The notes under the pieces are model-generated. The model had not been told where the DNA came from and did no database searches. It saw only the letters and a list, made by a program, of their open reading frames with translations. Below are positions 9,725 through 21,624 of a stretch of 64,000 nucleotides of DNA, piece by piece (position 1 is the first letter of the stretch; the number at the start of each line of letters is the position of its first letter). Both the position numbers and the translations under genes were made by a program. This DNA is from Chrysaora quinquecirrha. Its lineage: Eukaryota > Cnidaria > Scyphozoa > Semaeostomeae > Pelagiidae. The stretch spans positions 172,098 through 236,097 of the forward strand of contig JACTAT010000127.1 of assembly GCA_014526335.1 (NCBI GenBank), read 5' to 3'.

Positions 9725-12072
9725 TCAGCCTTCCTTAGCATGGATTTTTCGATGCCTTTTCAAGCTACCACGCTGGTTAAATCTTCTTTCGCAAACATCA
9801 CATACAAACGGTTTCTCACCAGAATGTATGATCTCATGTTTTTTGAGAGCAGATGCTGTAATGAATCTTTTTTCACAAATAGTACATGGAAAAGGTTTTT
9901 CTTTTGTGTGAATTCTTCTATGAGCTGTTAGATGAGATGATATATTAAATCCATATCCACATATATCACAAATAAACCGTCTTTTGCCGCTGTGAATTTC
10001 CTTATGTTTATCGAGGTTAAGTGGTTCAAAAAATCCTCTTCCACAAATATCACATTTATATGATCCCCGTTTCCCATGAGTTTGTTGATGTTTTCTAAGA
10101 CTCATTGATTTATTAAATCCTTTTCCACAGATGCCACATGCATAGGGTTTTTCATCTTTATGAACTCGTTTATGGACTTTCAGGCTACTGGGCCTTCTAA
10201 ATATTTTCCCGCATATATCACATTTGCATTTGCTTTCTTTGGTACGACTTCGTTGATGACTTCTAAGATCCTCCTCTGGTTGTCTGAGGCCTTGTGCCGA
10301 ATCACTGCATGAATCCTCTTCAGACAACATGTGATGACCATAGACGCTCTCTTTAGCATGACTTTGCTGCTGTTGTGTAAGGTCAGATAGTTGATAAAAT
10401 CCTTTTCCATTGTATAGATTCAGTATAGACTGTTCTGGAGGCATTTTTGGATGTTTAAGTTGGGCATCACTTTCGTTTAAGCTCTCTTTAGCATGACTTT
10501 GTTGCTGCCCTGTAAGGCCAGATTGTTGATTAAATCCTTCTCTATTGTTTTGACTCAGTATAGATTGTTCAAGAGACATTTTTGGACGTTTATCGAGTTG
10601 GACATCACATTTGTTCAAGTTCTCTTTAGCATGACTTTGTTGTTGCCCTGTAAGGCCAGATAGTTGATTAAATCCTTTTCCATGGTTTTGACTCATTATA
10701 GACTGTTCTGGAGACATTTTTGGATGTTTACGTTGGACATCACTTTCGTTTAAGCTCTCTTTAGCATGACTTTGTTGCTGCCCTGTAGGGCCAGAGAGTG
10801 GATTAAATCCTTTTCCATTGTTTTGACTGAGTATAGACTGTTCAAGAGACATTTTTGGACGTTTATCGAGTTGGACATCACATTTGTTCAAGTTCTCTTT
10901 AGCATGACTTTGTTGTTGCCCTGTAAGGCCAGAGAGTGGATTAAATCCTTTTCCATTGTTTTGACTCAGTATAGACTGTTCAAGAGACATTTTTAGACGT
11001 TTATCGAGTTGGACATCACATTTGTTCAAGCTCTCTTTAGCATGACTTTGTTGCTGCCCAAGATCACATAGTTGATAAAATCCTTTTACGTTGCTTTGAC
11101 TCCCTTCAGAAGACATTTCTTGATCTCTTTCAATACAAACAGGCCAGGTAACACATTGATATTGGCTTTTTTTGGCATGACTTTCTTGATTTCCTGTAGG
11201 ACCAGACAGTTGACAAAATCCTTTTCTACTACATGACAGTTCTTCAGAAGGCATTTCTTGCTGTTTTTCAAGTCCTAATCGTTTATTACGATATTCGCCT
11301 AATTTCTTAACAGAATGAGTTCTTTCATGCACATTAAGAGCACTTGAGTCATTAAAACGTTTTCCACAAAATCTACATTCAAATGGTTTCTCCCCCGTAT
11401 GAATCCTGCGATGTCTTTTAAGATCACTTGATGAAACAAATCGTTTCCCACAAATCTCACATCCATTAGGTTTCTCTCCTGTATGGAACCGCATGTGTAC
11501 TTTAAGACCACTCTTTTGCTTAAATCGTTTTCCACAAACATTACATTGATATGGTCTCTCAACTGTATGAATCTTCTTATGTTCCTTTAGATGGCCTGAC
11601 ACACTAAATCTCTTGTAGCAGACGTCACATTCATACAACTCAACTCCTCTATGATTTTGCTGGTGTGATTCAAGGTTATCTAACCTTTTGAACCCAATTC
11701 CACAAATACCACAGAAATATGGCATCCTTTCTGCATGAGCTTGTTTATGCTTCCGAAGATAACTTTTCTTATGAAAATGTTTTCCACATTTATCACACGT
11801 ATTTGCTTTTTCCCTCGCATGTATCTGTTGATGCCTTTCCAAACTTGCTCTCGCACTCAGTCGTTTCCCACAGACATTGCACAACCAATCTTTGATACTT
11901 TTAGGCCTTCCAGTTATATTTGATTCACGAGTTTTCAATTCACCATTTCCTTGTATCGTGATGTCATCTACCATGTCAATACTTTTGTTTCTACTTCTAC
12001 AGCAGTTTAAATGGGACGAAAAAACACTGGCTTCAAAATGTCTCCCACGGTTTTTACATCGCTTTGTTTCAC
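9725..12072 (-). CDS. 13-finger C2H2 zinc-finger terminal exon (unit 1)
   Basis: The exon starts after the acceptor CTCTTTTCTACCAG at 12073 and runs open to TAA at 9725 (782 codons including the stop). The first 32 residues hold a degraded CCHC-like finger (RCKNR...HLNCC). From the Met at 11974 the protein is 749 aa: seven C2H2 fingers at about residues 32-220, a repetitive linker at about 221-584, then six fingers at about 585-745. Finger linkers are TGEKP-like only in part. The expected role is sequence-specific DNA binding in the nucleus. The linker consists of 45-46 aa repeats that are themselves dead fingers (see findings). Entry is phase 1, so the nearest upstream partner exon is 13891-13987, created by the tandem duplication; together they would encode 814 aa. 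Confidence 0.85.
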
Positions 12073-12947
12073 CTGGTAGAAAAGAGAAATCATTTTAGCT
12101 ATAAAAAGCAGCTGCAACGATCTTAAAACTCGTGGTTTGACATAAAAGAAGAAACAGTGTTGTATGCTACAGAACTTGAAGGCTATTAAAACATAAGGAA
12201 GAATTTATGCCATGAGGTATTATAGTACAAACGTTGATGGAAAACAGAATGAGTTTGTCTGATACCAATTGAAGAAAATTTTTCACGCTTTGGGCTTACT
12301 TAGTGCCAAGGAAAAAGCTCAATTATTGTGTGTAATTTAGCAAACATAAAGGACCGTAACATTGAATTCAATTTCATATTCATTGTGCTCGATTAGCTAA
12401 GCTTTTAAACATTGGATAATACTTTGCTTACATAAGGATGCAGTCATTTGAGGGGCAAGATTAGTTGGAGAAGATGCCCCCAAAAAATCATGACAGAAGT
12501 ATAAGTGTCAAGACAACAGCAGAATAATTAAAAGTAAGATGCTGCATTTGAAATTGATTCTACTTTAACGACACACATATTTGACTTTTGGTGGTCATAT
12601 TCAGCAAACTTGGTTGTTGTTCTAACAAATGAAGTAACAATGTAACAATAGCGACTACAACAGTCGATGGTATTGTCCTGAAGAGAAAATACGACAAAAT
12701 CGGCAATGAAAGTTTCAGCAAGATTGAAGATAGGTCAACATGACAAAATTGCTGCGCAATTCGTCTAACTGAATAATTCTATCGAACAAAATTGTTTCTG
12801 CTGTAATTCTAATTAACTAAATTTCGGTCAAATGAACAAAAGATCTCAACCCTTTTGGTTAGCAAAACATATCTACAGACCTAATGTTGGGAAAAATGTA
12901 TGAACTTTTCCATTTTCACAACTCTTATGAATTTACTCCTTCATGAG
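12073..12947. other. Intron or spacer upstream of unit 1 finger exon
   Basis: No exon with splice signals was found. The stretch matches 17669-18547 and, more loosely, 53215-54130. Its right end contains the start of the decayed-finger tract that continues in the other copies. Confidence 0.5.
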
Positions 12948-13020
12948 ATTTTGCTGGCAAGTAACTTTTATTGATGTGATGTTTGAAGTTTGCAGAAATC
13001 TGCTGAAATCTTTGTTGACT

Positions 13021-13475
13021 AAGGGGCTGATTATCTGAGAGTTTTCAGCCCGGGCTGGAATTTCAGCCTGCTTAAACTGGCTGCAAACTCAGCCCTCCTC
13101 TCCAGTCAATTCTCTGCAAAATTGATTTTGTGATTACATGAGATAATTTCAGCCCGGCTGAAAACTCAGTCCGGGCTGGAATTCCAGCCCTCCTTCAGCT
13201 AGGCGGGCTAGGATTTCCAGCCCGCTTGAACGGGCTGAGATTTCTCATGTAATCGCAAATTTTTTCCAGCCCGGGCTAGGAACTCTCTTTGTGCAAGCCC
13301 AGTTGGACTGTTGTTTTAGTTTTGTGTCAAAATGTGTCAATTTTGATGTCATTTGTCTTAGGTATTCGATTTCAGCCCGGCTGGAAATGTTCATATAATT
13401 GCACGCCAATTTTAACTTGGCTAACCGAGCTGAGATTCTAGCCCGGGCAGAAAACTATGATATAATCAGCCCCTT
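13021..13475. mobile_element. MITE copy in unit 2
   Basis: Duplicate of 7156-7611 with the same ends; one G is missing from an internal CCCGGG. It arrived by segmental duplication, not by a new insertion. Confidence 0.8.
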
Positions 13476-13890
13476 ACTTTGCAGTCAAACTTTTGGCAAG
13501 TTTTAATCTATATTTTTTCATGCAGACTGGTAAACTGATGCTTGAAGTGAAAGAAACATATTTTTTGTACAACATCTCTGACATGTTTGAGATGTATTCA
13601 TTTAAGAGAGAATGACAAAGAATTGGAGCTGGAATAAAATAGGGAAAATTCTTGTCACAAAGACACAAACCTTTGTCTTGTTTGGAATACTAATAAAACA
13701 ATGATTTAAAGTTTTCTACAGGATGTCAGTGTTTGTATCCTGAATAATAGAGCTGATTTGAAATAGTTTCACACTCTTAGGCCTTGACCTTGACCCTCAC
13801 CCTGGTGACCTCCCACAGTGACCTGCACTCCATTACTAGCCTTTAATAATAGCAAAAACAACAACTACAAAGAGCAAAACTACAACTTAC

Positions 13891-13987
13891 CACAGCTTTT
13901 CATAAATTCATAATTTGACAAAATATTTCGTCTTCTTTCGCTTTCATAGTCATTTAGCTTGTCTTTGGTTCTACTAGCTTCCGTCAT
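13891..13987 (-). CDS. First coding exon, unit 2
   Basis: Identical in protein to 8026-8122 (32 codons plus one base, phase-1 donor G|GTAAG). Downstream on the minus strand the next family exon is the finger exon of unit 1. This first exon is therefore placed to drive a chimeric gene joining the N-terminal module directly to the 9725-12072 fingers, without exons 2 and 3. Confidence 0.75.
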
Positions 13988-14159
13988 GTTGTTTTCTTGA
14001 CTAAACTAAGAACGGCCTAGGCAAAAAGGAGAGAAATTTTTAGTTCGTTGGAGCATAATTGATAATAAGGGAACACTTGCTGCCAGTCATTTCGATAAGT
14101 GGAATAAATTCAAAAATGGATTGTACTTCAACTAGAAGTTAAAAAGCTGCTTTACATAC

Positions 14160-14387
14160 CCGTACGAAACTTTGGTACTAAAGGGTAGTGAAACTCTTGC
14201 TTTCCTTGGGTTTTTGCTCCGTGTCTGGTGTCTTCGAAAACTTCCGATGCCATGCCAAACCGCCAAGTACCAAGCAGCAACCAATCAAGTGAACAACAGA
14301 CCACGTGAAATCGAGCACAGGGCACCGCTTTGGCAGTGTTCCAGTGCACCACACCACAGAGTGACACGTGGTGGATAAGCGCACTAC
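14160..14387 (-). promoter_or_regulatory. Probable 5-prime exon and promoter, unit 2
   Basis: Copy of 8293-8520, with the same donor and both CACGTG boxes. Confidence 0.45.
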
Positions 14388-15593
14388 TGTTTCTGTGTTG
14401 GGTTACTGTACTAGAGGTGGTTGTGTTTTTTGCTTAAATATGAAGGGTAAGCACTAGCAGATGCACAACTGTTGTGAAGAACTACAGCAAGTAAAAAACC
14501 CACTCTAGCAGTGTGTATCCACAACAACAAAGCATAAAATACCACCACAGTACTGCTGGCTGATGTTCTGTAGCATTCTCATCACATCCACACATTTCAT
14601 CCTTATTCAATCTGGAGCAGCGCTGCCAGTGCCAGCGAATCGCGATTCACTTCTGCAGTAAAATGCCAAGCCGGGCTGTCGCGCACATACGATGAAATTT
14701 TTTGTTTCCTTATATGCCTATGAAGGGAGGCTTCAATGAAATCTTCAAATCATTCGCTATGTGGCCATACTACCGTGTTATACTGAAAATGCCAGGCAAA
14801 ACAAGGAATGCATGCAGAAAAATGTTCATAAACTACTTGAAGTCTACCTACCTACGAGACAGTTGAAAAGATTACCCTTTAGCCAAAAAACAAATAAACT
14901 GACAAACTAGCAACAGCAATTAACGAGTATATCATTATACTAGCACATAGGTGCATTTTAATACATGATATGGCACATTCCTGCTCTTTAGTAGGTCCAT
15001 TTGTACGATAGCATCTGCAGGTTAGGCTCGATGTGGCACAATCCCGCCTGCCCTCCACTTTCCATCCGATTCTGCCTGATGCGGCACATTTTTATTTTAC
15101 ATTATGTCACACATTCCCATCTCCTTCGAAGTAGGACCATGTCTGCGATAGCATCTACAGGTTTGGCTTGATTTGGTACATTCCAATCTGCCTTTCCACA
15201 CTGTGTTCCTTGATGAAGCACACTGCCGTTTTACAAGATTTCCCAGCTCCATGTTCACTTTATTACCTACAGGTTTAGCTTCCCAGTGTCCATAATTCTA
15301 AGCCATGTGGGTGACATGTGCCACCTAAAGCCCGCATCTGTTTCAAGACGGGGAAAATAAGTTTTTGGGAGTCCCAAGAAAGTTCCTTAGGTTTTCTGGT
15401 CAATTTTGCCACAGATAATTCTGCGACCCATGATGTATTTTTGTCTCATACTCATATAGACTCGATTACAGCTAATGACAATGGAGATGAAGGTTAAATT
15501 GAAAGCAGACAAAAATCTTCAACAACACTCGGCTACCAGTGACAGCAAATAGCATAATATATTCTCCAATCATACTTTCTACATGTAATACTT

Positions 15594-17668
15594 TCAGCCT
15601 TCCTTAGCATGGATTTTTCGATGCCTTTTCAAGCTACCACGCTGGTTAAATCTTCTTTCGCAAACATCACATACAAACGGTTTCTCACCAGAATGTATGA
15701 TCTCATGTTTTTTGAGAGCAGATGCTGTAATGAATCTTTTTTCACAAATAGTACATGGAAAAGGTTTTTCTTTTGTGTGAATTCTTCTATGAGCTGTTAG
15801 ATGAGATGATATATTAAATCCATATCCACATATATCACAAATAAACCGTCTTTTGCCGCTGTGAATTTCCTTATGTTTATCGAGGTTAAGTGGTTCAAAA
15901 AATCCTCTTCCACAAATATCACATTTATATGATCCCCGTTTCCCATGAGTTTGTTGATGTTTTCTAAGACTCATTGATTTATTAAATCCTTTTCCACAGA
16001 TGCCACATGCATAGGGTTTTTCATCTTTATGAACTCGTTTATGGACTTTCAGGCTACTGGGCCTTCTAAATATTTTCCCGCATATATCACATTTGCATTT
16101 GCTTTCTTTGGTACGACTTCGTTGATGACTTCTAAGATCCTCCTCTGGTTGTCTGAGGCCTTGTGCCGAATCACTGCATGAATCCTCTTCAGACAACATG
16201 TGATGACCATAGACGCTCTCTTTAGCATGACTTTGCTGCTGTTGTGTAAGGTCAGATAGTTGATAAAATCCTTTTCCATTGTATAGATTCAGTATAGACT
16301 GTTCTGGAGGCATTTTTGGATGTTTAAGTTGGGCATCACTTTCGTTTAAGCTCTCTTTAGCATGACTTTGTTGCTGCCCTGTAAGGCCAGATTGTTGATT
16401 AAATCCTTCTCTATTGTTTTGACTCAGTATAGATTGTTCAAGAGACATTTTTGGACGTTTATCGAGTTGGACATCACATTTGTTCAAGTTCTCTTTAGCA
16501 TGACTTTGTTGTTGCCCTGTAAGGCCAGAGAGTGGATTAAATCCTTTTCCATTGTTTTGACTCAGTATAGACTGTTCAAGAGACATTTTTAGACGTTTAT
16601 CGAGTTGGACATCACATTTGTTCAAGCTCTCTTTAGCATGACTTTGTTGCTGCCCAAGATCACATAGTTGATAAAATCCTTTTACGTTGCTTTGACTCCC
16701 TTCAGAAGACATTTCTTGATCTCTTTCAATACAAACAGGCCAGGTAACACATTGATATTGGCTTTTTTTGGCATGACTTTCTTGATTTCCTGTAGGACCA
16801 GACAGTTGACAAAATCCTTTTCTACTACATGACAGTTCTTCAGAAGGCATTTCTTGCTGTTTTTCAAGTCCTAATCGTTTATTACGATATTCGCCTAATT
16901 TCTTAACAGAATGAGTTCTTTCATGCACATTAAGAGCACTTGAGTCATTAAAACGTTTTCCACAAAATCTACATTCAAATGGTTTCTCCCCCGTATGAAT
17001 CCTGCGATGTCTTTTAAGATCACTTGATGAAACAAATCGTTTCCCACAAATCTCACATCCATTAGGTTTCTCTCCTGTATGGAACCGCATGTGTACTTTA
17101 AGACCACTCTTTTGCTTAAATCGTTTTCCACAAACATTACATTGATATGGTCTCTCAACTGTATGAATCTTCTTATGTTCCTTTAGATGGCCTGACACAC
17201 TAAATCTCTTGTAGCAGACGTCACATTCATACAACTCAACTCCTCTATGATTTTGCTGGTGTGATTCAAGGTTATCTAACCTTTTGAACCCAATTCCACA
17301 AATACCACAGAAATATGGCATCCTTTCTGCATGAGCTTGTTTATGCTTCCGAAGATAACTTTTCTTATGAAAATGTTTTCCACATTTATCACACGTATTT
17401 GCTTTTTCCCTCGCATGTATCTGTTGATGCCTTTCCAAACTTGCTCTCGCACTCAGTCGTTTCCCACAGACATTGCACAACCAATCTTTGATACTTTTAG
17501 GCCTTCCAGTTATATTTGATTCACGAGTTTTCAATTCACCATTTCCTTGTATCGTGATGTCATCTACCATGTCAATACTTTTGTTTCTACTTCTACAGCA
17601 GTTTAAATGGGACGAAAAAACACTGGCTTCAAAATGTCTCCCACGGTTTTTACATCGCTTTGTTTCAC
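15594..17668 (-). CDS. 13-finger C2H2 zinc-finger terminal exon (unit 2)
   Basis: Same as 9725-12072 but 91 residues shorter in the linker (658 aa from the Met at 17570), because two of the dead-finger repeats (45 + 46 aa) are missing. All thirteen fingers are the same as in unit 1 by eye, so both should bind the same DNA. The degraded leading CCHC-like finger (CKNR) is shared. The phase-1 acceptor is at 17669. The nearest upstream exons on the minus strand are the set at 21.6-23.6 kb. Confidence 0.85.
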
Positions 17669-18479
17669 CTGGTAGAAAAGAGAAATCATTTTAGCTATAA
17701 AAAGCAGCTGCAACGATCTTAAAACTCGTGGTTTGACATAAAAGAAGAAACAGTGTTGTATGCTACAGAACTTGAAGGCTATTAAAACATAAGGAAGAAT
17801 TTATGCCATGAGGTATTATAGTACAAACGTTGATGGAAAACAGAATGAGTTTGTCTGATACCAATTGAAGAAAATTTTTCACGCTTTGGGCTTACTTAGT
17901 GCCAAGGAAAAAGCTCAATTATTGTGTGTAATTTAGCAAACATAAAGGACCGTAACATTGAATTCAATTTCATATTCATTGTGCTCGATTAGCTAAGCTT
18001 TTAAACATTGGATAATACTTTGCTTACATAAGGATGCAGTCATTTGAGGGGCAAGATTAGTTGGAGAAGATGCCCCCAAAAAATCATGACAGAAGTATAA
18101 GTGTCAAGACAACAGCAGAATAATTAAAAGTAAGATGCTGCATTTGAAATTGATTCTACTTTAACGACACACATATTTGACTTTTGGTGGTCATATTCAG
18201 CAAACTTGGTTGTTGTTCTAACAAATGAAGTAACAATGTAACAATAGCGACTACAACAGTCGATGGTATTGTCCTGAAGAGAAAATACGACAAAATCGGC
18301 AATGAAAGTTTCAGCAAGATTGAAGATAGGTCAACATGACAAAATTGCTGCGCAATTCGTCTAACTGAATAATTCTATCGAACAAAAATTGTTTCTGCTG
18401 TAATTCTAATTAACTAAATTTCGGTCAAATGAACAAAAGATCTCAACCCTTTTTGGTTAGCAAAACATATCTACAGACC

Positions 18480-18725
18480 TAATGTTGGGAAAAAATGTAT
18501 GAACTTTTCCATTTTCACAACTCTTATGAATTTACTCCTTCATGAGATTTTTTATGTAATTCAAAAGTGTCTTATCTTTTAAACGCTTTTCCATCGATTT
18601 CATACTCCTATGAGCTTTCCCCTTCATAAATATATCATATATATCATATCATAATTATTTAGACACAAAATCCCTTCAGCTCATATAAAAATTAATTAAA
18701 TTTAATATACCAAATATACCAATAT
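18480..18725 (-). pseudogene. Decayed zinc-finger tract
   Basis: On the minus strand this contains worn copies of a finger half with SD(T/x)FKLHxESHE-like text, full of stops. The matching tract lies below the 54.5 kb ZNF exon. It is the worn 3-prime end of an old finger exon. Confidence 0.5.
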
Positions 18726-18814
18726 ACCAAAGAAAATTACAATAAAGTGTTATCAAATGTGTTAGGGCTAGGCTGCTCTTCCAGGGAGTTGTGTTTCGTT
18801 TTTGATTTTTTGAT

Positions 18815-19306
18815 TCAGCTCTTAAGGTGAATTTTCAAATTTCTTTTAAACTGCGGGAATGTTGGCAGCTCTCTTATGCCAATGGGGATGTTGTTCCACG
18901 CAGTTAGAGCTGAATAATGAAAGCCTTTTTTTACATATTCAAGGTTGTATCTTTGCATGCGGATATCCTTGCAGTTTCTCGTTCTGTAGCTTGAATGCAA
19001 GGATATCTGGGGTAATTTATCCCAAAGGCTCTCGGGGCACATCCTGTTCATAATTTTGTAAGTCATGGCTGATCTGTCGAATTTGATTAGTTGTTCTACA
19101 TCAAGCCACTTATATGACCAATTATCTCTGATTTTAGCGCTCTCAATTATGGTTCTGGCTCTGTCCTGTAAATTCTGTAGGATTTTTAGTTTATAACTAG
19201 GAATGCTCCCCCAGATTACATTAGCATAGCGCAAATGGCTTTCTACCAGAGCTCGGTAAACACTGTCTAGTTGTTTTTGTCGCAGGATATCTTTTAGTTT
19301 TTTTTA
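18815..19306 (-). mobile_element. LINE remnant: C-terminal part of a non-LTR reverse transcriptase
   Basis: A minus-strand frame open from about 19306 to 18815 encodes about 160 residues. It includes LDSVYRALVESHLRYANVIWG, a LQNLQDRA motif, a W-LDVEQLIKFD segment and a C-terminal AWNNIPIGIRELPTF...FKRNLK. From memory this order is typical of the region after the RT active site in many animal LINE proteins. No RT catalytic motif is present. A homopolymer A-run stop near 19307 ends the similarity. It interrupts the decayed-finger tract, so it inserted after that tract formed. Confidence 0.75.
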
Positions 19307-19309
19307 GAG

Positions 19310-19725
19310 ATGCCAATCCCCTTCATAAATGCTTTTGTGATTCAAGAGAATCTGATCTTAAAAATACTTCTCAACGATTTTCACACTCCTGCAAATTTAC
19401 TTCTTCATGAGATTCTTTATACGTAATTTAAAAATATCAGATCTTTTAAACCCTTTTACATCGATTTCACACTCCTGTGAGCTTTCTCCGTCATAATTTT
19501 TTCTGTGGTTTAAGAGTATGTGATCTTATAAATACTTTTTGAACCATTTTCAAACTCCTGTAAATTTTCTGCTTGATGAGATTTCACACTCCTGTGAGCT
19601 TTCTCCGTCATAATTTTTTTCTGTGGTTTAAGAGTATGTGATTTCATGAATACTTTTGAACCATTTTCAAAGTCCTGTAAATTTTCTGCTTCATGAGATT
19701 CTTTATGTAGCTTAAAAGTATCTGA
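19310..19725 (-). pseudogene. Decayed zinc-finger tract with a 115 bp tandem duplication
   Basis: Continues the worn finger text of 18480-18725. Two copies of a unit of about 115 bp (from about 19470 and about 19585, both starting TCACACTCCTGTGAGCTTTC) are visible. The minus strand reads SDTFKLHKESHE next to the gap. Stops and frame changes are common. Confidence 0.55.
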
Positions 19726-20225
19726 NNNNNNNNNNNNNNNNNNNNNNNNNNNNNNNNNNNNNNNNNNNNNNNNNNNNNNNNNNNNNNNNNNNNNNNNNNN
19801 NNNNNNNNNNNNNNNNNNNNNNNNNNNNNNNNNNNNNNNNNNNNNNNNNNNNNNNNNNNNNNNNNNNNNNNNNNNNNNNNNNNNNNNNNNNNNNNNNNNN
19901 NNNNNNNNNNNNNNNNNNNNNNNNNNNNNNNNNNNNNNNNNNNNNNNNNNNNNNNNNNNNNNNNNNNNNNNNNNNNNNNNNNNNNNNNNNNNNNNNNNNN
20001 NNNNNNNNNNNNNNNNNNNNNNNNNNNNNNNNNNNNNNNNNNNNNNNNNNNNNNNNNNNNNNNNNNNNNNNNNNNNNNNNNNNNNNNNNNNNNNNNNNNN
20101 NNNNNNNNNNNNNNNNNNNNNNNNNNNNNNNNNNNNNNNNNNNNNNNNNNNNNNNNNNNNNNNNNNNNNNNNNNNNNNNNNNNNNNNNNNNNNNNNNNNN
20201 NNNNNNNNNNNNNNNNNNNNNNNNN
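19726..20225. other. Assembly gap (500 N)
   Basis: Exactly 500 N. Both flanks are zinc-finger exon sequence on the minus strand, so the gap probably hides more tandem fingers. Confidence 0.98.
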
Positions 20226-20409
20226 TCCAGTATGAATTCCTTTATGTATTTGATTAAATCCTTTTCCCAATGTTCCACCAGTGCATAAGCTTCCTTGTGC
20301 TGCTCCTGAATCAACATGTTGATGTTTTGTAAGAGCATCAAACGTTGTAAATTCTATTCCACAAGTGCCGCACAAATATGCCTCAAACTTTTGATCTTGT
20401 TGCCACTAT
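20226..20409 (-). pseudogene. 5-prime end of a ZNF terminal exon, cut by the gap
   Basis: A canonical acceptor TTCCTTCTAG ends at 20410. The frame carrying fingers (CGTCGIEFTTFDALTKHQ, then a finger with broken cysteines, CTGGTLGKGF, and IHTG at the gap) is not the frame that a phase-1 donor would enter; in that frame a TAG lies at the exon start. Either the exon is broken or one base is wrong. The number of fingers is unknown because of the gap. Confidence 0.6.
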
Positions 20410-20572
20410 CTAGAAGGAAAGAGACACATTTACAATGTCAAACATTCTACAGTTAATAAACAATCAAGCAAAACCACTGCCATGTCTTCACTTAATCTTT
20501 TTTTCACATTGGTATTTCGAAGTTTTTCATTCATTTAAAGTAATAGCCAAGCCTCTTTTCAGGCATCCATTT

Positions 20573-20712
20573 CAGGTGAAGGTGAAGGTGAAATGGTGTT
20601 TTAGTGCCAGTTGCTAGGATCTCAGTAGTAGGTTAACTAATCAAGACCTCAACCCTGGCTGTGACGCAACCGTGGCTGGGCTCAGATTGCAGGCTCTTAT
20701 CCATAAAGCAAA
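20573..20712 (+). repeat. SINE fragment (GGTGAA head family)
   Basis: Starts with (GGTGAA)n, then ...GTGCCAGTTGCTAGGATCTCAGTAGTAGGTTAACTA and ACCGTGGCTGGGCTC. It matches 59385-59465 plus 59735-59812, and the reverse strand of 63863-63962. On the minus strand the ending holds a tRNA-like B-box. Confidence 0.65.
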
Positions 20713-21624
20713 CTTCATACATATATCCAATTTTGAAGAGCTATGGGTTCACCATTGGGCCAACCCTTGTTAATTTGTTAATGTGCAATTTAAAACTAAG
20801 CTTTTTTGCCACTGTCCTGTCAAAGTTAAACCTGTTCTTTACCATCGATATATTGATGATTGATGACATTCTCTCTCTTCAAGCAACATGAGAAGGGAAA
20901 ATTTGACATAAAAATTCCTACATCAATGACTTGTTTAAATTTTCCTGGAAAAAGAAGATATTCTTATGAAAACATGTTATTTTGGCTATGAACAACATTT
21001 CAAGATGCCAATAATCTATTGGCAATAAATCAGGATGGACAATATAAAACAAATGGTTAAGGAAGAAAATCTAAAATCATTCTACTTCTATACCTTCTTA
21101 GCTGTGACCAGTATTGAATAAGATGCTGATGTTGTTGCTCAATGATCAAGACATTTTCAATCATCAAATAAACTTCTTACAGCTTTCTGAACTCTTCTCA
21201 ATAGTTTTCATTCTCAATATTTCATAACCATATTTATTGCTTAAACTTGATCTTTATGATCTTATGACCATGGTAATAAGTACAAGGACATATTATTTTC
21301 CATCATAGGAGGAAGACCAAGCAATAGTGCCTTGCTGTTAGGGATGCTTCATGTTCCCAGAAACTGCAGGCCAGTTAGTCATAAGCATTTTGAGACTGCT
21401 TCAAAATAAGGTTCCTGAAATTTGTCACACCAGCAAACAGCTAGTGGACTTGCAAAACAAATTATTTTTCTCAGCATAAACTAAATTGCTTTCTCAGTTT
21501 TCCCAAAAATATCCCCAACTGGCTAAATTACTAAAGTCATGGAAATTTCCAAAAAAGGTTTAAAGCTGTTGCAGAAATTTTAATGTTTTCAACAGGCAGA
21601 ATGTAATAAGAATAAAGTACAAAC
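20713..21624. other. Intron, nothing recognised
   Basis: AT-rich DNA between the gap-truncated finger exon and the decayed acidic exon. I see no further exon or repeat. Confidence 0.4.

Larger units (their letters stand above)
7083..12947. repeat. Tandem segmental duplication, unit 1 (5865 bp)
   Basis: Unit 1 repeats almost perfectly as 12948-18552. The left boundary reads ACATTTTGCTGG, the internal junction GAGATTTTGCTGG and the right boundary GAGATTTTTTATG, so the sites share ATTTT. Apart from a 273 bp difference in the finger exon, the differences I noticed are one-base changes in homopolymer length. The unit holds a MITE, one family first exon, a presumptive promoter and one 13-finger exon. 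Confidence 0.92.
12948..18552. repeat. Tandem segmental duplication, unit 2
   Basis: Second copy of 7083-12947, shorter by a 273 bp loss in the finger exon. Several homopolymers are one base longer than in unit 1 and agree with the third, older copy at 49-54 kb. This suggests that unit 1 carries undercalls. Confidence 0.92.

Noticed and set aside
19644..20375. Single 243-residue protein across the second gap
   Set aside because: N filler joins two finger-exon pieces whose true distance and frame relation are unknown.
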